A program made the translations under genes and the position numbers. The notes beneath the pieces are model-generated. The model saw nothing but the letters and a program-made list of their open reading frames with translations, was not told the origin of the DNA and ran no database searches. This document shows positions 46,719-54,092 of a DNA stretch of 64,000 nucleotides, in pieces (position 1 is the stretch's first letter; every line of letters starts with the position of its first letter). The stretch comes from Azoarcus sp. DN11. GTDB taxonomy: Bacteria > Pseudomonadota > Gammaproteobacteria > Burkholderiales > Rhodocyclaceae. The stretch is taken from NCBI RefSeq assembly GCF_003628555.1, contig NZ_CP021731.1, forward strand, positions 4,712,001 through 4,776,000, written 5' to 3'.

Positions 46719-47872
46719 CCAAAACCTACCTTGGTCGAAGGCGTCGCGTCGCTTCCGCGGGCCGCGCTGACCGCCGCCGACAAGGCGCTCGTTCCCTTTT
46801 CCTGGCTCTTCGTCTCAGCGTAGTCGATGTCTGAACCGTCCACGGTGAACTTGAGCGGTTCCGCATGCCCGCCATCGTCGTGCGTGCAGACGAACCCGCC
46901 GGCCGCGAGCTCCTGATAACGGGCCTTCGCTTTGGCATGAGGCGGGTTGTCCCCGTCCTTGTTCGACGCGGGAATGCAATTCGCGCTGGCCACGACGTAA
47001 CCCGCGCTGACCTGATATGCCCCTAGGTCGTCGAGGATGTCCTGTTTAAGGAGCTCCTTGCCGTCCTCGTCCTGGTACATCACGGACTTGCTGCAATGGT
47101 GAGGCGCGAGCAGCACCTGCCACCGCAGATTCTCCTCCTTCCCGTGCTCCTTGGTGACATCCAAGATCTTCCGGATGACGGGGTATTTGTGGTCGCCGAA
47201 GAGCAGCACCCCTCCCACTGAAGGGTCATCTCCGAGCACGACCTGCATAGCCAAGCTCGTGTCGTTCCGGTCCCCAACATCCTCGTCCGAGCCTTGCTTG
47301 AAGGGGCCGTGGATGAACGCGCGGAATTCGCCGGTCAGGTCTTCGCCATCGAGCGATTCCACGACGTCGCCAGGCACGCTAAAGAACTCGGACGGAAATC
47401 CCTGGTAGTGTTCTTCATCGAGCAGATCGTCCCAGCCGACGAGACGCACCCGGTTTCCAGCGCCAGGGTCGCCACCCGCCTCAACCGTGGCGGTTACGCG
47501 CCGGTGCGCTTCGTCGCGGAACGCCTTCGCATCGTCGCCGAGGCTGTCGGGGTCGTCGTCGTGTTCACGGAAGATGCGCGGGGAAAACCACAGCTCGCCG
47601 ACCGTCACCCGCTCCAGCAGTTCTTCGAAGCCTTGAATGTGGTCCTTGTCAGGATGCGTGATGGCGAACGCCGAGAGGTAGGGCTTTCCATCCACCTTCG
47701 GCAGATGTTCCTCAAGGTAGTCGATGACCGGAGCGCAGTCCGTCTCCTCGTCTTCCGACTTCTGACTGTGTCGGAGGTCAACCTGGAACACGACCTCGTT
47801 CGGACGCACCACGAACGTCGTGCTGTCACCCGTGCCGACCGGCCAAAAATATACGCACTTCTCGTCGAACAT
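46706..47872 (-). CDS. Metallo-beta-lactamase-fold hydrolase (ComEC/Rec2-like)
   Basis: 388 residues from the ATG at 47872, preceded by a G-rich site; an upstream TTG at 47893 is possible. MBL metal motif THPDKDH (His73, Asp75, Asp77, His78), GVLLFGDH and LLAPHHCSKS supply further metal ligands. The C-terminus is low-complexity (Ser/Ala/Thr) and ends VGFGCPN, overlapping the E2-E1-JAB gene by 13 nt. It opens the three-gene operon. Substrate (nucleic acid, nucleotide or other) unknown. Confidence 0.82.
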   Translation of the reverse strand: MFDEKCVYFWPVGTGDSTTFVVRPNEVVFQVDLRHSQKSEDEETDCAPVIDYLEEHLPKVDGKPYLSAFAITHPDKDHIQGFEELLERVTVGELWFSPRIFREHDDDPDSLGDDAKAFRDEAHRRVTATVEAGGDPGAGNRVRLVGWDDLLDEEHYQGFPSEFFSVPGDVVESLDGEDLTGEFRAFIHGPFKQGSDEDVGDRNDTSLAMQVVLGDDPSVGGVLLFGDHKYPVIRKILDVTKEHGKEENLRWQVLLAPHHCSKSVMYQDEDGKELLKQDILDDLGAYQVSAGYVVASANCIPASNKDGDNPPHAKAKARYQELAAGGFVCTHDDGGHAEPLKFTVDGSDIDYAETKSQEKGTSALSAAVSAARGSDATPSTKVGFGCPN

Positions 47873-48067
47873 CTCGTCCCCCCCATGTTCCAACGTAAGG
47901 CTACCTTATATGCCCTAAGTGCAAATATCATAACAAAACCAATGCGTGCAGGATGAACACTACGGCAACGGCCGTCACGGGTCGTCTTGAATTCTGATCT
48001 CACCTTGTAGGTCAGCACACATGGAAGAGAGCGGGCCACACCCATCAGGGCATGGTCCGCTTGAAGA

Positions 48068-48895
48068 TCAGGCTTTCAATTGACGCAAGCCTTCCGCGAG
48101 CAGCCAGAGCGCCCGGTTGAGCCGGACGTTCTGGTCGATGCCCTGGACAGGCCGGGTGCGCTGCTGGCGCCCATTGGCGCTGCGGCCAGTCAGGCCGCCT
48201 TTGACGAGGTTCTCCTGGACCCGGTTGAACGTCGACCACAGGTCCGCATGGTTGTCGTCGAAGCGACGGGGACGCAGGATCTGGCTTTCCGTGATCGGCA
48301 GGGTCTTGCCAGGTTCGTCGTACTTGAGGACCAGGGCCGATCTCGCGAAGACCTCGGCCTCGCCATCGTCGAGCGTGATGGCACGCATGGCGTCGCGCGA
48401 GTCCTGCATCTGCTCGAAGCCATGCAGTACCTCGTAGGCGCCCTCGATCACATCGTCGGTGACGTTGCCCTTGTGAGGCACACGGACGTCGGCGAACGTG
48501 TCGCCGCACACCAGGCCGTTCTGGCAGACGAAGCGGAACATTCCGGCCAGCATCTGGTAGCTGCTGGTGCCATCGTGCGAGTTGAGCAGGATGATCTCGT
48601 TCGCCTCGGTGCCGTTGATCTGGCTCGCATGGCGAAGGCGCAGCATGTGCTTGGTATAGTCGCGGTGGTCCTCCTGGCGCACGCGAGTCTGGCACACCAT
48701 GAAAGGCTGGAAGCCTTCCTTGCGCAGTTCAGCCAGCACAGCCGCCGTGGAGATGTAGCTGTACCGCTCGGAGCGGCTTTCGTGCGGGGTGTCCGCGAAG
48801 ATGGAGGGCGCGACGGTGCGAATCTGGTCATCCGACAGTGGCTGATTCGACCGCAGCACCGGGGAACAACAAGCGAAACGGGATGCGAGTTGCAT
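48068..48895 (-). CDS. DUF932 family ICE protein
   Basis: 275 residues from the ATG at 48895. Conserved RFVCQNGLVCGD and ALWLLAEGLRQLK segments of DUF932 (YfjQ/phage-plasmid) proteins. Unknown function, common in ICEs and plasmids. After its stop the cargo operon follows. Confidence 0.82.
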   Translation of the reverse strand: MQLASRFACCSPVLRSNQPLSDDQIRTVAPSIFADTPHESRSERYSYISTAAVLAELRKEGFQPFMVCQTRVRQEDHRDYTKHMLRLRHASQINGTEANEIILLNSHDGTSSYQMLAGMFRFVCQNGLVCGDTFADVRVPHKGNVTDDVIEGAYEVLHGFEQMQDSRDAMRAITLDDGEAEVFARSALVLKYDEPGKTLPITESQILRPRRFDDNHADLWSTFNRVQENLVKGGLTGRSANGRQQRTRPVQGIDQNVRLNRALWLLAEGLRQLKA

Positions 48896-48932
48896 GACGA
48901 TCTCCTTGAATAAGAGACCGGGGCCCCGCCCA

Positions 48933-48949
48933 CCGGGGAGGAACCCCGG
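48933..48949 (-). promoter_or_regulatory. Leader hairpin before the DUF932 gene
   Basis: CCGGGG/CCCCGG (48933-48938 with 48944-48949), 5-nt loop, 38 nt before the start, with GTTCCACCAACC on its 5' side in minus-strand reading. Same leader family. Confidence 0.55.
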
Positions 48950-48984
48950 CGGTTGGTGGAACGCCGCTGACGCGGCGGTGGGAA

Positions 48985-49590
48985 TCAGGCCTTGACGAGA
49001 TGCCAGTCCTGGGACAACGGAGCGAACGCGTAGCCCAACACACCGAGACGGTCGCACTGCTGACGCAGGATGCGGCGATCGACGGTGGCGTCGAGTTTGA
49101 CTACATCGCCCAGCGGCCAGAGCGAGCCGAACAGTGCAGCATCGTCGGCCGAAACCTCGGATGCCGCTGCGGCCGGCTCGCTGCCGAACGGCGTGGTGTC
49201 GACCAGGGGGTCGCGCGAGGAACGCGACTTCGACTTGGCAGTGGCCTTCATCGAGTCCGGTGCGGGCGCCTGCGTTTCCTCGTCGATCGGATCGACCTCC
49301 TGCGGACTCAGCCGGCGGGCTTCGTCGCGGCTCAAGGCGTCGATGTTGGACAACGTCATCCCGCCCAGGAGGGCGCGAATTTCAATGACCATGCGGCCGT
49401 TGGCGCTGTACGTAGAGGGGCGAATCTCAGCGATGACGAAATCGCCCTCGTACTTGCCTTCGGTGTACTGGTCGAGCTCGGCGTTCTTCACGACGAACTC
49501 GCCGATGGAGGTCGCGAGGCGGCCGACGTTGAAATCGCCGTTGCGACCGTGGATAGTCTTGATGGCCAGTTGGCCGGGGATGGTGATCAT
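48985..49590 (-). CDS. DUF3275 family ICE protein
   Basis: 201 residues from the ATG at 49590. N-terminal beta-rich domain (MITIPGQLAIKTIHGRNGDF; GKYEGDFVIAEIRPS) matches DUF3275, then a variable linker and a helical C-terminus. Typical of PFGI-1 elements. Function unknown. Confidence 0.82.
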   Translation of the reverse strand: MITIPGQLAIKTIHGRNGDFNVGRLATSIGEFVVKNAELDQYTEGKYEGDFVIAEIRPSTYSANGRMVIEIRALLGGMTLSNIDALSRDEARRLSPQEVDPIDEETQAPAPDSMKATAKSKSRSSRDPLVDTTPFGSEPAAAASEVSADDAALFGSLWPLGDVVKLDATVDRRILRQQCDRLGVLGYAFAPLSQDWHLVKA

Positions 49591-49622
49591 GAAGGTCTCC
49601 TGCTGACGATGAGAAGACAAGA

Positions 49623-49635
49623 CCCCGGTAAGGGG
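49623..49635 (-). promoter_or_regulatory. Leader hairpin before the DUF3275 gene
   Basis: Short CCCC-N5-GGGG hairpin (49623-49635), extended by an outer AAG/CTT pairing, 33 nt upstream of the ATG at 49590. Confidence 0.4.
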
Positions 49636-49644
49636 CCTTGTGGA

Positions 49645-50199
49645 TCAGAACGACTCGGCAACGGCCAATGCAGAAGCATCGGCAGAGTCGTCGTCAGCAG
49701 CATCCGCGGCCGGCTTGGAAGGCTCCGCTGCTGGGGCTTGCTGTGCGGCGGGCACGTCGGTCGTCACAGGGACTTCCGGAGTGCACTCGTCGGTCTCGGT
49801 CGGCTTGGACTCGGCCTTGTAGGCGAGCTTGCCGTCGACTTTGATCCAACTGACGAACAGCAGGCGGGCCTTGAGGCTCACCCCCTGCTCGCCGGCACGC
49901 TTCCCCTTGGAGTAGGTGAAGGTGTCGGTCCACAGGTCGCCCAGACGGAAGCCGATCATCACCTTCTTCTCGGCGTCGACCGCCTGGATGCAGCGGCGCA
50001 CCAGGTGCTGCGCTTCCGAACCCGATACGCGCGTGTCGAAACGCACGTACGAGACGTCATCGCTGGGACCGTTCAGGGCCGCGATGTCGCAGGCCAGGAA
50101 CGCATCGCCTTTCTTGGGCTTCACTTCGCGGATGCGATTCAGATACCCGAGGCCGGTGATGTGCAGATCGAAGTAGGACTTTTCGGTGGAAGTGGTCAT
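49645..50199 (-). CDS. DUF3577 (STY4534-type) ICE protein
   Basis: 184 residues from the ATG at 50199. Begins MTTSTEKSYFDLHITGLGYLNRIREV, the hallmark of STY4534/DUF3577 proteins, a single-strand-binding-like family found with ICE replication genes. C-terminal third is Ala/Asp-rich and disordered. It is the first gene after three-hairpin copy B. Confidence 0.85.
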   Translation of the reverse strand: MTTSTEKSYFDLHITGLGYLNRIREVKPKKGDAFLACDIAALNGPSDDVSYVRFDTRVSGSEAQHLVRRCIQAVDAEKKVMIGFRLGDLWTDTFTYSKGKRAGEQGVSLKARLLFVSWIKVDGKLAYKAESKPTETDECTPEVPVTTDVPAAQQAPAAEPSKPAADAADDDSADASALAVAESF

Positions 50200-50245
50200 G
50201 GCGGATCTCCTGAAGGACAAAGAGGCGGAGACACACCCGACCCAG

Positions 50246-50270
50246 GCGGGGAAGGTGTGGAAACCCCCGC
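50246..50270 (-). promoter_or_regulatory. Leader hairpin before the DUF3577 gene
   Basis: GCGGGG/CCCCGC stem (50246-50251 with 50265-50270), 13-nt loop, about 47 nt upstream of the start, with GTTCCATCAACCC on its 5' side in minus-strand reading. Confidence 0.5.
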
Positions 50271-50356
50271 GTGGGTTGATGGAACAGCTTGGTGGCATCA
50301 CCATCGGAAACCGATGGGCGTTCGCGCGTGGATGCCGGTGCGAACTGGGATGATCA

Positions 50357-50425
50357 GCGCGGTCGGAACCGCGCCGTAGCCCTGAGGATCGTGGCTACCT
50401 GGGCATGTTGCTGACGGGAGTCAGC
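50357..50425 (-). ncRNA. Three-hairpin leader RNA motif, copy B
   Basis: Hairpin 1: GCGCGGT/ACCGCGC (50357-50363 with 50368-50374). Hairpin 2: GTAGCC/GGCTAC (50376-50381 with 50393-50398). Hairpin 3: GCTGAC/GTCAGC (50410-50415 with 50420-50425). All perfect. The 11-nt linker between 2 and 3 reads AACATGCCCAG on the minus strand and the 11-nt loop of hairpin 2 reads ACGATCCTCAG. Confidence 0.65.
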
Positions 50426-50430
50426 GAAAC

Positions 50431-50750
50431 ATGGTGAGAAGCGTGGCACCAACACGGCATCTACGCGAGCGGATATCGCGATTCGTCAATGTCCGCATTG
50501 GTGGAACTTCCGTCATCAAGCGTCCATGACACGGAGGATGGCGACATGTTTTTTCTGGGCTGGACTCGGCTCGAAGCGGTCGTTCCTGTTGCTTCGGGCT
50601 GAAAGGCTGCCGACGATTTATTCGAGCCATCCCACCCCGAAAGGCGCGCAATCGCAATTGCGGTCCGGCGTACAATCGGACGTGACAGCGAGCGGCACGG
50701 TCGCCGCGACGCGTCGTTATCCTCTTTGCCCCCGGAGAATTCACGTCGTC
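50431..50750 (+). other. Divergent intergenic region upstream of the H-NS-like gene
   Basis: 320 nt between motif copy B and the H-NS-family start. It must contain the promoter of the H-NS gene and possibly the minus-strand promoter for the DUF3577 unit. No gene or clear promoter consensus seen; a CCCCGGAGA ribosome site precedes the ATG at 50751. Confidence 0.4.
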
Positions 50751-51209
50751 ATGGATCTCAGCCAGTACACACTCCCTCAGCTTCAGCAGCTCCGCACGAA
50801 GATCGCCAAGGAAATCGACAAGCGCCAAACGTCGACTAAGAGCGACTTGCTGAAACGCCTCACGAAGATGGCAAAGGAACACGGCCTTTCCCTGACCGAC
50901 GTCGTCAGCAGCGCCGCGCCGGCAGAGTCAAAGGCCAAGAGCGTCACCGCGAAAGCGCCAATTGCCCCCAAGGAGCCGCTGCCGGCGAAGTACCGGCACC
51001 CGAACAATAAGGATTTGGCATGGTCGGGCCGTGGCCGTCGGCCGCAGTGGGTGGACGCATGGTTAGCGCAGGGTGGCTCGCTGGATGGGTTGGAAATCGC
51101 TGCGCAGAAGATGGGGAAGAGGAAGGCCCGTGCCGCGGCGCCAGCGGCCGAAGCGAAGGCAGCCAAATTCGAGCAGCAAGCTGAGGCACCGGCCGCCGCT
51201 ACCGAATGA
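50751..51209 (+). CDS. H-NS family nucleoid protein
   Basis: 152 residues. N-terminal coiled coil (MDLSQYTLPQLQQLRTKIAK), linker, then the DNA-binding motif YRHPNNKDLAWSGRGRRPQWVDAWL, including the RGRRP-type hook. A Lys/Ala tail follows. It is the only clear gene on the plus strand in the ICE and may silence AT-rich foreign DNA or element promoters. Confidence 0.9.
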   Translation: MDLSQYTLPQLQQLRTKIAKEIDKRQTSTKSDLLKRLTKMAKEHGLSLTDVVSSAAPAESKAKSVTAKAPIAPKEPLPAKYRHPNNKDLAWSGRGRRPQWVDAWLAQGGSLDGLEIAAQKMGKRKARAAAPAAEAKAAKFEQQAEAPAAATE

Positions 51210-51256
51210 CAGCTTCGTCACTCAGGGCGCGCTCATTCAACCTCTGGCGATGAAAC

Positions 51257-51273
51257 GCCCCCGGAGCGGGGGC
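51257..51273. terminator. Hairpin between convergent H-NS and DUF3085 genes
   Basis: Perfect GCCCCCG-GAG-CGGGGGC hairpin (7 bp, 3-nt loop), 48 nt after the H-NS stop and 17 nt after the DUF3085 stop on the other strand. A strong stem but with hardly any T tract in either direction; probable bidirectional terminator. Confidence 0.55.
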
Positions 51274-51289
51274 TGGGAATGTGGGACCG

Positions 51290-51655
51290 TCAGTTGCCGT
51301 TCGGCGTTGAGGCCACGGCCTGCAGCGACAGGTGTGTCGGGGTGGCGGACACGTCGAGGTCGTTCGCGTTGTGCAGGATGAGCGCAAAGACACCGTCGTG
51401 CGGATCGAAGAACTCGCCGAAATCGTCGCCGCCAAACTCGGCGCGCGCCAGTTCCCACCAGTCATCGAACGCATTGACATCCGGATTGCAGCCGACAGCG
51501 TAGGCGATGAGCTTCTGGCACCCATCGGGCCTGCGCTCGCCACGCTCGGCGAGGAAATACACGCCCTGATCCTTGACCAGAACGACGCGACATTGGTTGA
51601 CCACCGCTTCGAGGAGCACGGGCCGCAGCTCGGTACCTTTGAATCGAACAGACAT
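51290..51655 (-). CDS. DUF3085 family protein
   Basis: 121 residues from the ATG at 51655. MSVRFKGTELRPVLLEAV, KDQGVYFLAERGERRPDG and DDWWELARAEFGGDDFGEFF match the small DUF3085 proteins of ICEs and plasmids. Unknown function. Structured RNAs upstream of DUF3085 genes have been described, as I recall; the leader here has a GC hairpin. Confidence 0.75.
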   Translation of the reverse strand: MSVRFKGTELRPVLLEAVVNQCRVVLVKDQGVYFLAERGERRPDGCQKLIAYAVGCNPDVNAFDDWWELARAEFGGDDFGEFFDPHDGVFALILHNANDLDVSATPTHLSLQAVASTPNGN

Positions 51656-51682
51656 GGATGGGACCTCCGGGGAAAGGAATGA

Positions 51683-51712
51683 AGGGCCCCCCGTCGAGAG
51701 GGCGGGAGGCCG
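51683..51712 (-). promoter_or_regulatory. Leader hairpin before the DUF3085 gene
   Basis: GGGCCCCCC pairs imperfectly with GGGCGGGAGGCC across a 7-nt loop, about 30-55 nt upstream of the ATG at 51655 and directly after the preceding gene's stop. Possible member of the leader family or of the DUF3085 RNA class. Confidence 0.45.
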
Positions 51713-51720
51713 TATGGCGG

Positions 51721-52513
51721 TCAGTGCTGAACGGACTTGTGGCCGGACAGGCATTGCACGCGGATGCGCCGCCAGTTCCCGTCGTCGATCAACCGTTCCA
51801 GGGTCTCGCCGAGAGCATCGAAGAACACCTCATCGACCCGTTCGACGAGCTCGCCGTCGCGGTGCAGTTCCAGCGCGTACAGATCGAGCCCGCGCTCGTA
51901 CAGCACGGTGACGCGTCCCTGGAACTTCGCCGTGGCCACCGTGAAGCCAATGGCCGGCGGCGTCGCGATGATGTCCTCGGGCAGCGGGTCGACCCAGGTG
52001 AAGTCCCGCGCGCCGGCATCCACCAGCAGGTGGGTGATGCGCCGGAAGCCGTCGGGAGCGGGAAACTGCTCCATCTGCTGGATCAGCTAGCTCGGGGCAA
52101 CGGGGCTCGGGGATAGGCAGCTTCGCCGGCGCGGAACCGAGCACGAGCGTCTTCACCGTGTAGGGCTGGCCGTCGGCGGTGAACTCGATGCGTTCCGCGG
52201 GCGTATCCGCGCGCTGCCCGTCGAAGCGGCGTCGGGCGTAGGGTTCGACGTGCACCTTGGTGCCTTCGTCAGGCACCTCGGTCACGAGCGCCCGGTCGAG
52301 CACCGCGAACTCGCCCCGCCCCGTCTTGACGATGACGGCCTCATCGGTGGTGGCGATGACCTTGCCCTCGAACGGCTTGGGATCGATGTGGAAGCCCAGT
52401 GTCGAAACCTTGGGCTGGCCGTCGAAGATGTTGAACTTGAAGGTGCGCACGTTGGAAGGTACGTGGCCGCGAACGAGCAACGGCATTTGTGCGCAGATGG
52501 ATTGGGTGTCCAT
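51721..52513 (-). pseudogene. ICE hypothetical gene with a frameshift
   Basis: Starts at the ATG at 52513 (MDTQSICAQMPLLVRGHV) and runs in one frame to about 52090 (IPEPRCPELA). It continues in another frame (LIQQMEQFPAPDGFRRITHLLVDAGARDF) to the stop at 51721. Both halves look coding, with KPFEGKVIATTDEAVIVKTGRGEFAVLDR in the first. A single-base change near 52085-52095 separates them: a genuine mutation or a sequence error. Function unknown. Confidence 0.7.
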
Positions 52514-52535
52514 GGGAGACTTCCTTGTGGCAACC

Positions 52536-52570
52536 AAGGGACTCCCGCCCGCAAGGGAGGTATGTCCCTT
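52536..52570 (-). promoter_or_regulatory. Leader hairpin before the frameshifted gene
   Basis: AAGGGAC/GTCCCTT outer stem (52536-52542 with 52564-52570) with an inner CTCCC/GGGAG, 22 nt upstream of the ATG at 52513. Confidence 0.5.
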
Positions 52571-52634
52571 GAGGGTAAGGCGGATAGACGCGGCATGCGT
52601 CCGACGGAAGAGACGACCAGGGCGGTGAACGGGC

Positions 52635-53027
52635 TCACCAACCGCTGTAGTTCAGCACCAGATCGGCAATGATTTGGCGGCGCTCCAGATCGAGACCTCC
52701 CAGATCGGAAAGCCCCTCGAATCCGCAACGCTTGAGCATCGCGCCACCCTCGCGGGCGTTGTAGAAGCTCACCATTGCGGACAGGAACATGCGCTGGCCG
52801 CCGCTGAGGACGTCAAGGGCGTCGTTGAGCATCAGCACCTTGGGGCGCAGATCCCACTTGCTTGTGGCGCGCTGCAGGCCTTCGGGCGTGCCGTCGCCGA
52901 ACCATTCGGCACCGGCAATTTCCGCACCGCGTTTCCATGCTTCGAAAAATGCCTGCGGTGCCTCGGCGAAATGCCGTTCTTCCGCGGCGATCTGATCAAG
53001 TACGTCTTGGGGCAAAGACCGGTTCAT
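52635..53027 (-). CDS. ICE hypothetical protein
   Basis: 130 residues. Helical, with KWDLRPKVLMLNDALDVLSGGQRMFLSAMVSFYNAREG and LERRQIIADLVLNYSGW. Small unknown family common in PFGI-1 elements. The start is 24 nt after the preceding small gene's end. Confidence 0.7.
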   Translation of the reverse strand: MNRSLPQDVLDQIAAEERHFAEAPQAFFEAWKRGAEIAGAEWFGDGTPEGLQRATSKWDLRPKVLMLNDALDVLSGGQRMFLSAMVSFYNAREGGAMLKRCGFEGLSDLGGLDLERRQIIADLVLNYSGW

Positions 53028-53051
53028 GAAATGGCTCCTGGTGAGTGGAAG

Positions 53052-53302
53052 TCAGGGGTGGAGGCGTTGCTGCCAGCGGCCTGTTGCCAGGGCGTGCTCG
53101 GCGGCGTACTGCGAGCGGAAGTACTCGACGGACTCTCGGGACACCGGGCCGTCTTCGTCGGCGGTGCCGATGTAGTGGCCGGCGGCGCTGTGGCGCACCT
53201 GCAGAGGCAGGCGCTTGCCCGTGTGGCCAGGGCCAGATAGCCAATGGCTTCGGCACGGGCCTGTGCAGCAATCAGTGGCGTCGATGTGAATGCAAGAGAC
53301 AT
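53052..53302 (-). pseudogene. Small ICE protein gene with a frameshift
   Basis: N-terminal part MSLAFTSTPLIAAQARAEAI from the ATG at 53302 and C-terminal part (LQVRHSAAGHYIGTADEDG and EHALATGRWQQRL) are in different frames, with the shift near 53220-53230. Joined, they make an ~82-residue protein of a type common in these elements. One extra base explains it; sequence error is possible. Confidence 0.65.
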
Positions 53303-53344
53303 GGGGCTCTCCTGGTTGAAAGACCGGGAGCCCTACCCCCAAGA

Positions 53345-53363
53345 CGGGAGCGGATACCTCCCG
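53345..53363 (-). promoter_or_regulatory. Leader hairpin before the small frameshifted gene
   Basis: CGGGAG/CTCCCG (53345-53350 with 53358-53363), 7-nt loop, extended outward by CCCC/GGGG, about 43 nt upstream of the ATG, with TTCTTCCTTCAACCCC on its 5' side in minus-strand reading. Confidence 0.55.
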
Positions 53364-53441
53364 AGGGGTTGAAGGAAGAAGCATCGGCGTCGGGAATAAG
53401 CTCATCCGCGGTGGGCGATGCGAAGCGGACTGGTTCGATCC

Positions 53442-53508
53442 ACGCGGCGAATCGCGTTGCAGCCTTGAAGATCGGAGCTGCCAGGGTATGGTGCTGACGA
53501 CCGTCAGC
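53442..53508 (-). ncRNA. Three-hairpin leader RNA motif, copy C
   Basis: Hairpin 1 ACGCG/CGCGT (53442-53446 with 53453-53457). Hairpin 2 GCAGC/GCTGC (53459-53463 with 53477-53481) plus one pair that is G-U on the minus strand. Hairpin 3 GCTGAC/GTCAGC (53493-53498 with 53503-53508). Linker 11 nt (ACCATACCCTG, minus), loop 11 nt (CCGATCTTCAA, minus). The T-A to C-G change in hairpin 2 relative to copy B is compensatory. Confidence 0.65.
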
Positions 53509-53522
53509 AGCGCATGACCGCA

Positions 53523-54092
53523 GGATGGACGCGACGCATCGCTGGCGTCTTTGGGGAATGCGCATTGCACAAGGGCCGCTTTGAGGCAGCGCGACACCGA
53601 TCAGGATCAAATAAAGACCAACAGGCCGAAGGCCCTTGAGCCTTCAGCCGGAGAAGAGAGAAACCACCTGTGGGCTGTGGCAGTCCCGGCCGTCGTCAAA
53701 GCCGCTCGCTGCGTCAGCAATCGCACCCGACCCGTGTCGTGGCTGGGGTCGACATCCTTCGGCACACATCCGCGCACAAAGGGAGCCCGTTGTTCCACCG
53801 GCGGGCACCGGCACCGAATACCGTCGACCCGAGGGGTCTCCTGACGGCTCGCCACAGCACAGGTCAGCCAGACGTCAGGAGACCGCTCGTCATCGACGGA
53901 AGCATCTCGATCAACGGAGTCGCGGCAGACGCGATTCGCAGAGGAACCGCCTTCTCGTCTCGCTGACCCGTCGCGGGGCAGAGAGACGCGCACACCGTTG
54001 CAGAAGGAGGCGTGTGCTGGGGAATCCCGCGGGGTGCGGGAAGTCGGCCCCGCCGTTCGGAACGGTCGGCGTGGCGAGGGGATTCGTCGGCG
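53523..54092. other. Gene-free region downstream of topB
   Basis: 570 nt between topB and motif copy C. Open frames here have no recognisable protein character. A short GGCC-TTC-GGCC hairpin near 53623-53635 followed by a T-rich stretch (minus strand) may be a weak terminator for the topB unit. Otherwise nothing seen. Confidence 0.4.

Noticed and set aside
43267-47872. Canonical type II CBASS
   Set aside because: E2-E1, JAB and patatin parts are present, but no CD-NTase gene is next to them; the first gene is an MBL-fold protein.
40263-53380. Leader hairpins as rho-independent terminators
   Set aside because: They sit directly before start codons and lack T tracts, so they do not fit intrinsic terminators.
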